Both the position numbers and the translations under genes were made by a program. Shown one piece after another: positions 16,437-24,755 of a DNA stretch of 64,000 bases. The stretch's first letter is position 1. Each line of letters opens with the position of its first letter. Below the pieces are notes generated by a model. The model ran no database searches and was not told the DNA's origin. It was given only the letters and a program-made list of their open reading frames with translations. The stretch is from Burkholderiaceae bacterium (GTDB lineage: Bacteria > Pseudomonadota > Gammaproteobacteria > Burkholderiales > Burkholderiaceae_C), in assembly GCA_023150375.1 (NCBI GenBank), contig JAKLLA010000003.1, positions 186,001 through 250,000 on the forward strand, given 5' to 3'.

Positions 16437-17240
16437 ATGCTGGAACCTGCCCTGATCCCACAGCTCGCCCGCCAGCTCTACGAGGCCCGCAAGACCCGCA
16501 CGCCGCTGCGCCACTTCTCGAAGCAGCACCCCGGCATGACGATCGAGGACGGCTACGCGATCCAGCGCGAGTGGGTGAAGCTGGAGCAGGCCGACGGCCG
16601 GCGGATCCTGGGCCGCAAGATCGGCCTGACCTCGCGGGCGATGCAGCAGGCCAGCCAGATCACCGAGCCGGACTACGCCCCGCTGATGGACGACATGTTC
16701 TTCGAGACGGGGTCGGACCTGCCCTTCGACCGCTTCATCGCCCCGCGCGTGGAGGTGGAGCTGGCCTTCATCCTCGGTCGTCCGCTGAAGGGCCCGGGCC
16801 TGACGATGTTCGACGTCCTGGCCGCCACCGAATACGTGACGCCGGCGGTGGAGATCATCGACGCGCGCATCGAGCAGTTCGACCGCGACACGAAGGTGAT
16901 GCGCAAGGTCTTCGACACCATCAGCGACTTCGCCGCCAACGCCGGCATCGTGCTGGGTGGGCGGCCGGTCAAGCCCGATGCGCTGGACCTGCGCTGGGTC
17001 GGCGCGATGCTGTTCAAGAACGGCGTGATCGAGGAAACCGGCCTGGCCGCCGCGGTGCTCAACCACCCCGCCACCGGCGTGGCCTGGCTGGGCAACAAGA
17101 TCGCCCCCTACGGCGAGCAGCTCGAGGCCGGCGACGTGGTGCTGGCCGGCTCCTTCACCCGGCCCACGCCGGCAGCACGCGGCGACACCTTCCATGTCGA
17201 TTACGGCCCGCTGGGCGCGATCGCCTTCCGTTTCACATGA
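16437..17240 (+). CDS. hpaH: 2-oxo-hept-4-ene-1,7-dioate hydratase
   Basis: Hydrates 2-oxohept-4-ene-1,7-dioate to 4-hydroxy-2-oxoheptane-1,7-dioate, the substrate of HpaI. The 267-residue protein belongs to the 2-keto-4-pentenoate hydratase family. It shows [12 protein letters not shown] at about 60, the metal pair E-V-E in [11 protein letters not shown] at about 105, and the C-terminal ggsft-type [12 protein letters not shown]. The ATG is preceded by AAAAGACAAGACC, a weak ribosome-binding site. A repeat element follows at once. Confidence 0.94.
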   Translation: MLEPALIPQLARQLYEARKTRTPLRHFSKQHPGMTIEDGYAIQREWVKLEQADGRRILGRKIGLTSRAMQQASQITEPDYAPLMDDMFFETGSDLPFDRFIAPRVEVELAFILGRPLKGPGLTMFDVLAATEYVTPAVEIIDARIEQFDRDTKVMRKVFDTISDFAANAGIVLGGRPVKPDALDLRWVGAMLFKNGVIEETGLAAAVLNHPATGVAWLGNKIAPYGEQLEAGDVVLAGSFTRPTPAARGDTFHVDYGPLGAIAFRFT

Positions 17241-17314
17241 CCCCCCCCGAAGCGCCTTCGGCGCCTCCCCCTCCAGGGGGCCACGCCAGCGGCCCGGCGA
17301 AGCCGGATCCGCGG
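17241..17314 (+). repeat. Intergenic hairpin repeat, copy B
   Basis: Begins on the base after the hpaH stop. It contains an AGCGCC/GGCGCC stem, CCCCCTCCAGGGGG, and then AGCGGCCCGGCGAAGCCGG followed by ATCCGCGG. Almost identical to copy A in its 3' half. Confidence 0.75.
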
Positions 17315-17385
17315 CGTGTGCTGGGTTCGACGGCTGCGTGCGCCCTGTTCGCCGCGCCAGCGCCACAAGCCACCTGAGACGAGCG

Positions 17386-18153
17386 ATGCAGATTCCCCGC
17401 AACACCTTCCTCGACGCACTGCGCGCCGGCCGGACCCAGCTGGGTTTCTGGCTGGGCTACACCGACCCGAACGTGGCCGAGTCGCTGGCCGCCTGCGGCT
17501 ACGACTGGCTGCTGATCGACGGCGAGCACGCCCCCAACGATGTGCGCCAGGTGCTGCAGCAGCTGCGCGCGGTGGCGCCCTACCCGGTGCACCCCATCGT
17601 GCGGCCGGTGCAGGCCGATGTGGCGCTGGTCAAGCAGCTCACCGACATCGGCGCGATGACCCTGCTGGTACCGATGATCGACAGCGCCGAGCAGGCCGAG
17701 CGGATGGCGCAGGCGATGCGCTACCCGCCCGAGGGCATCCGCGGCGTCGGAACGGCGCTGGCGCGCGCCTCGCGCTGGAACCAGGTCGAGGGCTACATTG
17801 CCGCCGCCAACGCGCAGATGTGCCTGCTGGTGCAGGCCGAGACCACCACCGCGCTGGGCAACCTCGCCGAGATCTGCGCCGTGCCGGGGGTGGATGGGGT
17901 GTTCTTCGGCCCGGCCGACCTGGCCGCGTCGATGGGCCTGCCGGGCCAGTCGGGGCATCCGCAGGTGCTGCAGGCGATGCTGGACGGTTTCCGCCAGGTG
18001 CGCGAGGCCGGCAAGGCGGCCGGTGGCATCGCGCCCGACCCGGCCACCGCCCGGCGTCTCCTGGACGGCGGCGCCAGCTTCGTGGCGGTCGGCCTCGACA
18101 CCTCGATGCTGGTGCAGGCGGCGCGTGAACGCCTGAAGCTGTTCCGTCCCTGA
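17386..18153 (+). CDS. hpaI: 4-hydroxy-2-oxo-heptane-1,7-dioate aldolase
   Basis: Class II, metal-dependent pyruvate aldolase that splits 4-hydroxy-2-oxoheptane-1,7-dioate into pyruvate and succinate semialdehyde, the last step of the pathway. It is 255 residues. Visible are GFWLGYTDPN, LLIDGEHAPND with the catalytic His at about 45, the Arg in IVRPVQ at about 70, the metal Glu in LVQAETTTALGN at about 149 and the Asp in FFGPADLAASMG at about 175. The start ATG gives the family's N-terminus NTFLDAL directly. Confidence 0.95.
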   Translation: MQIPRNTFLDALRAGRTQLGFWLGYTDPNVAESLAACGYDWLLIDGEHAPNDVRQVLQQLRAVAPYPVHPIVRPVQADVALVKQLTDIGAMTLLVPMIDSAEQAERMAQAMRYPPEGIRGVGTALARASRWNQVEGYIAAANAQMCLLVQAETTTALGNLAEICAVPGVDGVFFGPADLAASMGLPGQSGHPQVLQAMLDGFRQVREAGKAAGGIAPDPATARRLLDGGASFVAVGLDTSMLVQAARERLKLFRP

Positions 18154-18194
18154 CCCCCGGGCCGCAAGGTCCTGTCGATCCTGGAGAGCCTGCG

Positions 18195-18968
18195 ATGACT
18201 GCTGCCTTCATCCGTCCCGAACGTTTCAGCCTCGAGGAGTGGGAGGCCCGCGTGCAACTCGCGGCCTGCTACCGCATCTTCGACCACCTGGGCTGGACGG
18301 AGCTGATCTACAACCACATCTCGCTGCGCGTGCCCGGCCCGGAGGGCGACGCCGGCGGGTACCTGATCAACCCCTTCGGCCTGCACTACCGCGAGGTGCG
18401 CGCCTCCAACCTGGTCAAGGTGGACCGGGAGGGCCGCATCGTCGGCGGCAGCGACTGGCCGATCAACCCGGCCGGCGTCACCTTCCACGGCCAGATCCAC
18501 GCCGAGGTGCCGGATGCGCACTGCGTGATGCACGTGCACACCACGCCGACGCTGGCGGTGTGCTGCCTGGAAGAGGGACTGTCCTTCACCAACTTCTACG
18601 CCGCGCAGCTCTGGGGCCAGGTGGCGTACCACGACTTCGAGGGCATCACGGTGCGCGCCGACGAAGGCAGCCGCATCCTCGACAGCGCCGGTGACAAGCG
18701 CGTGCTGCTGCTGCGCAACCACGGCCCGGTGGTGATCGGCCAGACCCTGCCGCACGCCCTGTCGCTGATGTGGCTGGTGCAGCGTGCCTGCGAGGTGCAG
18801 CTGGCCGCGCAGTCGATGGGCGGCAAGCTGCGCCCGATCCCGGTGCCGGTGCTGGAGCGCTGCGTGGCCGACTCGCTGAACTTCAACCCGAAATATGGCG
18901 CCGGGGCGGACAGCTTCGCCGCGCTGCAGCGCATCGTCGACGGCATCGACCCGAGCTATCGGAGCTGA
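18195..18968 (+). CDS. Class II aldolase/adducin family protein
   Basis: A 257-residue protein of the fuculose-1-phosphate aldolase/adducin fold. The zinc His pair lies in HGQIHAEVP and VMHVHTTPT (about residues 98 and 115-117), and a third His is in LLLRNHGPVVIG at about 177. Family members are aldolases, epimerases or decarboxylase-like enzymes; the substrate here is unknown. It starts 41 bases after hpaI with a GGAGAG site and ends one base before the next gene, so it is probably part of the hpa transcript. It is not a standard hpa enzyme. Confidence 0.85.
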   Translation: MTAAFIRPERFSLEEWEARVQLAACYRIFDHLGWTELIYNHISLRVPGPEGDAGGYLINPFGLHYREVRASNLVKVDREGRIVGGSDWPINPAGVTFHGQIHAEVPDAHCVMHVHTTPTLAVCCLEEGLSFTNFYAAQLWGQVAYHDFEGITVRADEGSRILDSAGDKRVLLLRNHGPVVIGQTLPHALSLMWLVQRACEVQLAAQSMGGKLRPIPVPVLERCVADSLNFNPKYGAGADSFAALQRIVDGIDPSYRS

Positions 18969-18969
18969 C

Positions 18970-20034
18970 ATGTCCGCCACTCCCCAGAAGATCTGCATCG
19001 TCGGTGCCGGCGCCATCGGCGGCTTGATTGCCGGCTGGGTTGCCCAGCGTATCCCGGCCATCGAGGCCGAGGTCAGTGTGCTGGCGCGTGGCGAGACGCT
19101 CGCAGCCCTGCGTGAACGCGGCCTGCGCATCGACGAGGCTTCAGCGCCTGACGCGGCGCCGATCGTCGTCCACCCACGCGCTGAGTCCGACCCCGCCGCG
19201 CTGGGCGTGCAGGATGTGGTGATCGTCGCCGTCAAGGCGCCCGCGCTGGCGGCCGCGGCACCGGCGGTGTCGCAGCTGATCGGGCCGCGCACCCAGGTGG
19301 TGGTGGCGATGAACGGCGTGCCCTGGTGGTTCTTCGATGGCCTGCCGGGCCCCTGCCAGGGCCTGCGCCTGGCCAGCGTGGACCCTGGCGATGTGGTCCG
19401 AGCGGCTCTCCCGAGCCGCCAGATCGTCGGCTGCGTCGTGCACCTGGGCTGCAGCAACCTCGGCCCCGCGCACCTGCGCCACGGCATGGGCAACGGCCTG
19501 ATCCTGGGCGACCCCTTCGGCGCCGTGCGGGCCGCGGTCGACGCCAGCGCACCGGCGCTGACCGGGCCGGACGACCCGCAGTCGCCCGAGCGCCTGGCCG
19601 CCCTGGCCGACCTGCTGCAGCGCGCCGGTTTCGCGGCCAGCGTGTCGCCGCAGATCCAGCGCGAGGTCTGGTACAAGCTCTGGGGCAACATGAGCATGAA
19701 CCCGATCTCCGTGCTCACTCGCGCCACGCTGGACCGCATCCTCGACGAGCCGCTCACCCGCGCCTGGGCCAGCAGCCTGATGCGCGAGGCCCAGGCCCTG
19801 GGCAATGCCTTCGGCTGCCCGATCGAGCAGGACCCGGAGGAGCGCCACCAGGTGACCCGCAAGATCGGCGCCTTCAAGACCTCGATGCTGCAGGACTACG
19901 AAGCCGGCCGGCCGATGGAGATCGACGCGCTGGTCGGCGCGGTCTGCGAGATCGGCCGCCACCTGGGCCTGCCGACGCCGAACATCGACGCGCTGCTCGG
20001 GCTGGTGCGGCTGGCGGACCGCTCGCGCGGCTGA
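18970..20034 (+). CDS. 2-dehydropantoate 2-reductase family (PanE/ApbA-like) protein
   Basis: A 354-residue NAD(P)-dependent reductase. The N-terminal Rossmann motif is VGAGAIGG at about 11-18, then VLARGETLAALRERG. The C-terminal helical domain carries the catalytic-type segment EVWYKLWGNMSMNPIS at about 234 (Lys and Asn) and the DYEAGRPMEIDALVG block at about 313. PanE makes pantoate for CoA, but many paralogues in catabolic clusters reduce other 2-oxo acids. Its placement directly after the class II aldolase, with the start codon one base past the stop, suggests such a catabolic role. This is inference. Confidence 0.85.
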   Translation: MSATPQKICIVGAGAIGGLIAGWVAQRIPAIEAEVSVLARGETLAALRERGLRIDEASAPDAAPIVVHPRAESDPAALGVQDVVIVAVKAPALAAAAPAVSQLIGPRTQVVVAMNGVPWWFFDGLPGPCQGLRLASVDPGDVVRAALPSRQIVGCVVHLGCSNLGPAHLRHGMGNGLILGDPFGAVRAAVDASAPALTGPDDPQSPERLAALADLLQRAGFAASVSPQIQREVWYKLWGNMSMNPISVLTRATLDRILDEPLTRAWASSLMREAQALGNAFGCPIEQDPEERHQVTRKIGAFKTSMLQDYEAGRPMEIDALVGAVCEIGRHLGLPTPNIDALLGLVRLADRSRG

Positions 20035-20044
20035 GCCGCCCGGC

Positions 20045-20836
20045 TCAGACAAAGCGCAGCGCCACCTCACCGCCACCCTGCGCCGGGTCGCCGACCCGGG
20101 CCGAGAAGCGCATGCCCGGCTGGGCCGCAAAGGCCCGGGTCAGCCCCCCGGTCAGCACGACGTCGCCTGCACGCAGCATCGCGCCGTCGCGCAGCAGCCG
20201 CTCGGCCAGCCAGGCCAGCGCGGCCATCGGGTGGCCCAGCGCGTCCGCCCCGCTGCCTTCGCCGAGCAGCTCGCCGTCGGCGCACAGCCGCACCGGCAGC
20301 GTGGCCAGATCGGCCTGCGGCGGCAGCGCCATCACCGGTCCGATCACGAAGCGCGCCGCCGACGAGTTGTCCGCGATGTTGTCCGCCGCCTTGAACTTGT
20401 AGGCCTCGTAGCGGGTGTCGACGATCTCCAGCGCCGCATGCACGCTGGCCACCGCAGCGGCGGTCTGGGCAGGATCCGGCACGTCGGACGCCATCACGAA
20501 GGCGATCTCCGGCTCCACCAGCGGGTGGATCAGCTCGGCCATCGCCAGCCTGCCGTCGTGCGGCACCCGGGTCGGCGCCGTCAGCACGCCGTAGTTCGGC
20601 TGGTCCACGCCCATCTGCGCGCGCATCGCGGCGCTGGTGTAGCCCAGCTTGTAGCCCACCCGCGGCTCGGCCAGCAGCGCTTCGGTGGCGCGGGCGATGG
20701 CATAGGCGAGCGCTTCGTCCAGCTCCGGCCAGCGGGTGGTCAGGGTGGTGATCGGCCGGCGGCTGCGCCGGGCGGCCACCAGGGCCTCGGCGGCGGCGGC
20801 GATGCGCTCGGCAAGGGCGGTCGGGGCATCGGGCAT
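20045..20836 (-). CDS. 2-keto-4-pentenoate hydratase family protein
   Basis: A 263-residue FAH-type hydratase related to MhpD and HpaH. It has RVGYKLGYTSAAMRAQMG at about 64, the metal ligands E-P-E in LVEPEIAFVMA at about 106, and GDVVLTGGLTRA near 230. It is convergent with the ketopantoate-reductase-like gene (10 bases between stops). A promoter-like TATGCT (20865-20870, minus) and GAGGAG precede the ATG at 20836, supporting this start over an in-frame ATG at 20869. It may hydrate a 2-oxo-4-enoate other than the HpaH substrate. Confidence 0.88.
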   Translation of the reverse strand: MPDAPTALAERIAAAAEALVAARRSRRPITTLTTRWPELDEALAYAIARATEALLAEPRVGYKLGYTSAAMRAQMGVDQPNYGVLTAPTRVPHDGRLAMAELIHPLVEPEIAFVMASDVPDPAQTAAAVASVHAALEIVDTRYEAYKFKAADNIADNSSAARFVIGPVMALPPQADLATLPVRLCADGELLGEGSGADALGHPMAALAWLAERLLRDGAMLRAGDVVLTGGLTRAFAAQPGMRFSARVGDPAQGGGEVALRFV

Positions 20837-21014
20837 GCGGGCTCCTCGGCAGCATGAAAGGGCCAGCATAGGCCAGAAGCGCTGCGCGCGTCAGCGCCGG
20901 GGCGGTTGCAATTGCTTGCATCTGCGCTGCATCCAGCCCGCGGGCCGCAGGCTAGTGCTCGGTGTGAGGCCGCCATTCCGGCGCGCCGAACGCCCCAACC
21001 CGCAGGAGCTCCTC

Positions 21015-21593
21015 ATGTCGACCCTTCGCCTTGCCCCGCTTTCCCTGGCCCTGGTGGCCGCCAGCCTGGCCGCCTGCGGCTCGATGTCCGGCACCGGCTC
21101 GATGCCGATGATGGCGCCTTTCAGCCAGGACGCTCTGCCCGACGCCGTCAAGGTGCCCGCCGGCCACCGCGTCGCCTGGGAGACCGTCGGCGTCGGCGAG
21201 ATCACCTACGAGTGCCGCGCCAAGGCCGGCGCCGCCGATGCCTTCGAGTGGGTCTTCGTCGGCCCGAAGGCCGACCTGCGCTCGCGCCAGGGCAAGGTGG
21301 TCGGAGGCTACTGGGGCCCGCCGGCCACCTGGGCGGCGCAGGACGGCTCCAGCCTGACCGGTGCGCAGCTGGCGGTGGCACCGGCGGGCAGCGGCAACAT
21401 CCCGCTGCAGCTGGTCAAGGCCAACCCGGCCAAGCTCGTCGATGGCAAAGGGGACCTGCAGGGCGTGAGCTACATCCAGCGTGTGGCCACCCGCGGCGGT
21501 GTCGCGCCGGCGCTGGCCTGCGGCAGCGCGTCGCTGGGCCAGCGGCAGGTGGTGACCTACCAGGCCGACTACATCTTCTGGAAACCCGTCTGA
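21015..21593 (+). CDS. DUF3455 family lipoprotein
   Basis: A 192-residue exported protein with a lipobox-like LAAC at about residues 17-20, so probably lipid-anchored. The mature part matches DUF3455: VPAGHRVAWETVGVGEITYECRA, a W-V-F-V-G-P segment, GGYWGPPATW, and the C-terminal VTYQADYIFWK. The function of this family is unknown; it is often encoded beside ECF sigma factors, as here (86 bases upstream of the sigma gene). The ribosome-binding site is AGGAGCT. Confidence 0.85.
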   Translation: MSTLRLAPLSLALVAASLAACGSMSGTGSMPMMAPFSQDALPDAVKVPAGHRVAWETVGVGEITYECRAKAGAADAFEWVFVGPKADLRSRQGKVVGGYWGPPATWAAQDGSSLTGAQLAVAPAGSGNIPLQLVKANPAKLVDGKGDLQGVSYIQRVATRGGVAPALACGSASLGQRQVVTYQADYIFWKPV

Positions 21594-21678
21594 ACCCGGG
21601 CCTTTGGCGGTGTGGGACAGTGGCCGCGTTGGGGGAGCACCCTCCCCCTTTGAGGTCCTCTGAACGCCATCTCCGCCG

Positions 21679-22245
21679 ATGCCCCGGACGCCCGACGCCC
21701 CTGAGCTTCTCGATCACGAAGCCGCCTTGGAGGCCTGCGCCCGCGGCGAGCGCTTTGCGCTGCGGGTGATCTACGAGCGCGAGGGCCGCTGGCTGCTCGG
21801 CGTGGTGCAGCGCATCGTGCGCGACCCGGCGCGCGCCGAAGAGGTCTTCCAGGACGCGATGCTGCAGGTCTGGAGCCGCGCGGCCACCTTCGACCCCAGC
21901 CTGGGGTCCGGCCGCGGCTGGATCTACACGGTGGTGCGCCATCAGGCGCTCAAGGCGGTGCGCGGCGGCAGCGCCGAGGAGGCCATGGAGCCCCAGGCCC
22001 TCGGTGATCTGTCCGACGCCCGCCAGGCGGCGCAGCACGACGCGCCGGCCGCGGACGGACTCGATGCCGACCAGCTCGAGCGCTGCCTCGAGCGCCTGGA
22101 GCCCGAACGCCGCGCCTGCGTGCTGCACGCCTTCGTCGACGGCTACACCCACGACCAGATCGCCCGGCGCCTGGCCACCCCGCTGGGCACCGTGAAGGCC
22201 TGGATCCGCCGCTCGCTGCTGGCGCTGCGGGAGTGCATGGCATGA
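21679..22245 (+). CDS. ECF-type RNA polymerase sigma factor
   Basis: A 188-residue group IV sigma factor. Region 2 (about residues 25-95) has AEEVFQDAMLQVWSRA and GRGWIYTVVRHQALKAVRG. Region 4 (about 130-185) has RRACVLHAFVDGYTHDQIARRL followed by GTVKAWIRRSLLALREC. Its stop overlaps the anti-sigma start (ATGA), and the DUF3455 lipoprotein precedes it. The likely regulon includes this cluster. There are no C-terminal accessory domains. Confidence 0.92.
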   Translation: MPRTPDAPELLDHEAALEACARGERFALRVIYEREGRWLLGVVQRIVRDPARAEEVFQDAMLQVWSRAATFDPSLGSGRGWIYTVVRHQALKAVRGGSAEEAMEPQALGDLSDARQAAQHDAPAADGLDADQLERCLERLEPERRACVLHAFVDGYTHDQIARRLATPLGTVKAWIRRSLLALRECMA

Positions 22246-23003
22246 AACTCGACACCGCCGAGGACCGCAGCGCCGCCGCGGGCGAGTACGTGCTGGGCAC
22301 GCTGACCGCGCAGGAGCAGGCTGCCTTCGAGACCGCCCTGGCTGGCAACGGTGCGCTGCGTGCAGAAGTGGGCTACTGGCAGGACCGGCTGCTGGGCCTG
22401 ACCCGCCGCAGTTCGCCCGCCGAGCGCCTGCCCGAGGGCGGCTGGGCCCGCCTGGAGTCGCGACTGGTCGCCCTGGCACCCCGGCCGGCCGGGTCAGGTG
22501 CGGCGCGGCCGCCCTGGTGGCGGCGCCTGGGGTTCTGGCAGGGGCTGTCCGGCGTGGCGGTGGCGGCGGTGCTGGTGCTGGGCAGCCACCTGGTGCTGCG
22601 CCAGGCCCTGCCACCGGCGCCGGAGATCCGCTACGTCGCGGTGCTGCAGGATCCGCGTGGCGGCGGCAACGGCTGGGTGGTGGAGATGACCGCGGCACGC
22701 GATCTGCCGGGGCAAGGGCAGGGGCAGGGTGGCGAGTTGCGCCTGGTGCCCCTGCGGGCGGACTTCCAGGTGCCCGCCGACCGGGTGCTGCAGTTCTGGA
22801 CCAAGGCCCCCGATGCCGCCGGCCCCAGTTCCCTGGGCCTGGTCCCCGCGGGCCGCGTCACCTCGCTGCCGCTGCAGCGCCTGCCCGCGCTGAAGCCCGA
22901 CCAGCTGTTCGAGATCACCCTCGAGCCGCCCGGCGGCTCGACGATCGGCCGCCCCACGGGCCCGGTGCTCTACATCGGCCGCGCGGTGCCGCTGGGCACC
23001 TGA
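22242..23003 (+). CDS. Anti-sigma factor, RskA-like
   Basis: A 253-residue membrane anti-sigma factor. The cytosolic N-terminal domain has EYVLGTLTAQEQAAFETAL, the sigma-binding motif of RskA/anti-sigma-K proteins, without the HxxxCxxC zinc signature. One membrane helix lies at about residues 100-122. The periplasmic domain has the YVAVLQDP opening, a PVPADR-like segment and LEPPGGSTIGRPTGPVL, typical of the RskA domain. The ATG is coupled to the sigma-factor stop. It should hold the sigma factor inactive until an envelope signal is received. Confidence 0.9.
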   Translation: MKLDTAEDRSAAAGEYVLGTLTAQEQAAFETALAGNGALRAEVGYWQDRLLGLTRRSSPAERLPEGGWARLESRLVALAPRPAGSGAARPPWWRRLGFWQGLSGVAVAAVLVLGSHLVLRQALPPAPEIRYVAVLQDPRGGGNGWVVEMTAARDLPGQGQGQGGELRLVPLRADFQVPADRVLQFWTKAPDAAGPSSLGLVPAGRVTSLPLQRLPALKPDQLFEITLEPPGGSTIGRPTGPVLYIGRAVPLGT

Positions 23004-23030
23004 CGCCTGGAGCCAGGGGCTTCCCCGGGG

Positions 23031-24143
23031 CTACTTCCACAGCTCCACCGCCTGACCGCGCTCGCGCAGCCGGTCGGCCTTGTCGCGGATGAAGCGCTGG
23101 AACTCCGGCTGGCGCTGCCAGGCGCGCTCGGCCACGTACTCCAGCGAGGTCGCCAGGTGGAAGGGCCGGGTGTAGCCATCCAGGCGGAACACCTCCCGCC
23201 CGGCGCTGGCCGGCCCGGCGGCGTCGAAGAACACCAGCGTCGGTGTGAAGCCCACCCCCAGCTCGCGCGCCCAGGCCTGCGCGGCCAGGCGCCGGCCGTC
23301 CGGCGTCGTGACCTCGCGGCGGTCGTTCAGCGCAAAGCGCACCACGTCCAGCCGGCGCAGCTGCGCCTGAACCTCCGGGCGGCGGAAACCCTGCTGATGC
23401 ATCTCGTCGCAGGGCGCACAGCGGCGCGTCTCGAACAGCACCGCCAGCGGCCGGCTGCCGGACTTGCGCCGCAGGTCGAAGGGGGGCGGCAGGAAGAAGG
23501 GCTGCGCGTTCAGCTCGGCGCGTGCCGTCTCCTGCACATTCGCCGCCAGATACTCCGCCAGTGGCTGGCGCCGCTCGCCGCGGGCGATCACATGGTCCAG
23601 CGCCGCCGAGAAGCGCTCCGGCGGCTGGTAGCCGTTGAGCCGGCCGACCACCTGGCCGCTGCCCGGGTCGATGAACAGCAGCGTCGGCGTGAACTGCACC
23701 TTCAGCGCCTTGGCCAGCGCCTTCTCGGTGGTCTTCTTCCCGTCCAGCCAGGTCAGCTCCCGGTCGCCCCAGAGGTTCAGCGCGATGGCGACGAAGTTCG
23801 CCCGCGTCTTCTCGACGATGGCCCGCTGGCTGAAGTTGGTCTGCATCAGCTCGCGGCAGTAGGGGCAGCCGTCCTGGCCGATGTAGACCAGCAGGCGCTT
23901 GCCGGCCTTGGCCGCCTCGGCCATCTCCTCGGGGAAGTCCAGGAAGCTGTCGGTGAACCAGGGCGGGATGTCGATGGCGGCGGGGGCTTCGTGGGCCGCG
24001 GCCGCCGGGGTTGCGGCTGGGTCGCGGGCCGGCTGGGCGGGGCTGGCGGTGGCGCAGAGCAGGCCGGCCAGGGTGGTGGCGAGCCACAGCCGCCCGCGCG
24101 ACTGCCGTGGCGCCGTCGGTGGGGGCAACATCGGTCGGGACAT
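23031..24143 (-). CDS. Periplasmic protein with two thioredoxin domains
   Basis: A 370-residue exported protein with a signal peptide to about residue 36. Domain 1 (about 70-190) has a redox motif C-P-Y-C in IGQDGCPYCREL. Domain 2 (about 215-365) has C-A-P-C in FETRRCAPCDEM. Both are SoxW/thioredoxin_2-like, with VGFTPTLVFFDAAG and QFTPTLLFIDPGSG cis-Pro loops. Two different active sites in one chain suggest a relay or reductase in the periplasm; the substrate is unknown. An AAGGAG site precedes the ATG at 24143. It converges with the anti-sigma gene. Confidence 0.85.
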   Translation of the reverse strand: MSRPMLPPPTAPRQSRGRLWLATTLAGLLCATASPAQPARDPAATPAAAAHEAPAAIDIPPWFTDSFLDFPEEMAEAAKAGKRLLVYIGQDGCPYCRELMQTNFSQRAIVEKTRANFVAIALNLWGDRELTWLDGKKTTEKALAKALKVQFTPTLLFIDPGSGQVVGRLNGYQPPERFSAALDHVIARGERRQPLAEYLAANVQETARAELNAQPFFLPPPFDLRRKSGSRPLAVLFETRRCAPCDEMHQQGFRRPEVQAQLRRLDVVRFALNDRREVTTPDGRRLAAQAWARELGVGFTPTLVFFDAAGPASAGREVFRLDGYTRPFHLATSLEYVAERAWQRQPEFQRFIRDKADRLRERGQAVELWK

Positions 24144-24262
24144 GCGGTCTCCTTGTCGGGTCCGCGCCGAGGCGGGAGGTACGCGCGGGCCCGTGCCAGT
24201 CTAGGGCGCCAGGGCCGCTGGCGCCATCCGCTGCGCGACGTCCCCCGGCGGGCGGGCCGGCA

Positions 24263-24694
24263 TCAGGCCGGTGCCAGCCGCTGCAGCGTGGCCGGATCCC
24301 GCCGGCCGCCGTACCAGCGCGCCAGCAGCACGCCGAACACCGGCTCCTCGGGCGCCACCCGCTCGAACAGCGTCAGGCAGGAGCGCAGCTTCAGCGCGTC
24401 CACCGGTCCGAGGACCTGCTCGGCGCTGAGCGTCGGCGGCAATGCGACCAGCAGACCGCAGGCCTCACGTAGGCGCGGCCCCAGCAGCGGGTGGGCCCAG
24501 TACGCCTGGGCTTCATCGAGGTCGGCGATGCCGTACAAGCGCGCCGTTTCGCTGCGGCCCAGGCCATGCAGCTGCGGGAAGACGAACCACATCCAGTGGC
24601 TGCGCTTGGCGCCTGCGGCCAGCTCGGCGCGCACCTGCGGCCAGACCGGGGCCTGGGCGTCGACGAAGCGCTGGAGCGAATGCGCATCGGGCAT
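24263..24694 (-). CDS. DUF1810 family protein
   Basis: A 143-residue cytosolic protein. LQRFVDAQ at the start, KRSHWMWFVFPQL near residues 34-46 and YGIADLDEAQAYWAHPLLGPRL are the DUF1810 signatures. The family (YgfB-unrelated, often called calpastatin-like) has no assigned biochemistry. The ATG at 24694 gives the canonical N-terminus; an upstream in-frame ATG would add 38 unrelated residues. A TAGACT box (24720-24725, minus) lies 19 bases before the predicted leader. Confidence 0.85.
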   Translation of the reverse strand: MPDAHSLQRFVDAQAPVWPQVRAELAAGAKRSHWMWFVFPQLHGLGRSETARLYGIADLDEAQAYWAHPLLGPRLREACGLLVALPPTLSAEQVLGPVDALKLRSCLTLFERVAPEEPVFGVLLARWYGGRRDPATLQRLAPA

Positions 24695-24743
24695 GGGACT
24701 CTCCGCGGCGGAAGGCTTCAGTCTAGGGCGCAGGTGCGGGGAG

Positions 24744-24749
24744 GACAAT
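24744..24749 (+). promoter_or_regulatory. Possible -10 box of the methyltransferase gene
   Basis: GACAAT, six bases, then ATG at 24756. A GGGGAGGA stretch overlaps it and could instead be a ribosome-binding site, so the leaderless reading is less secure here. Confidence 0.3.
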
Positions 24750-24755
24750 CGCCGC

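Noticed and set aside
14850-17405. 851-codon minus-strand open frame across hpaD, hpaF and hpaH
   Set aside because: It crosses three well-identified genes and two repeat elements and has no recognisable domain.
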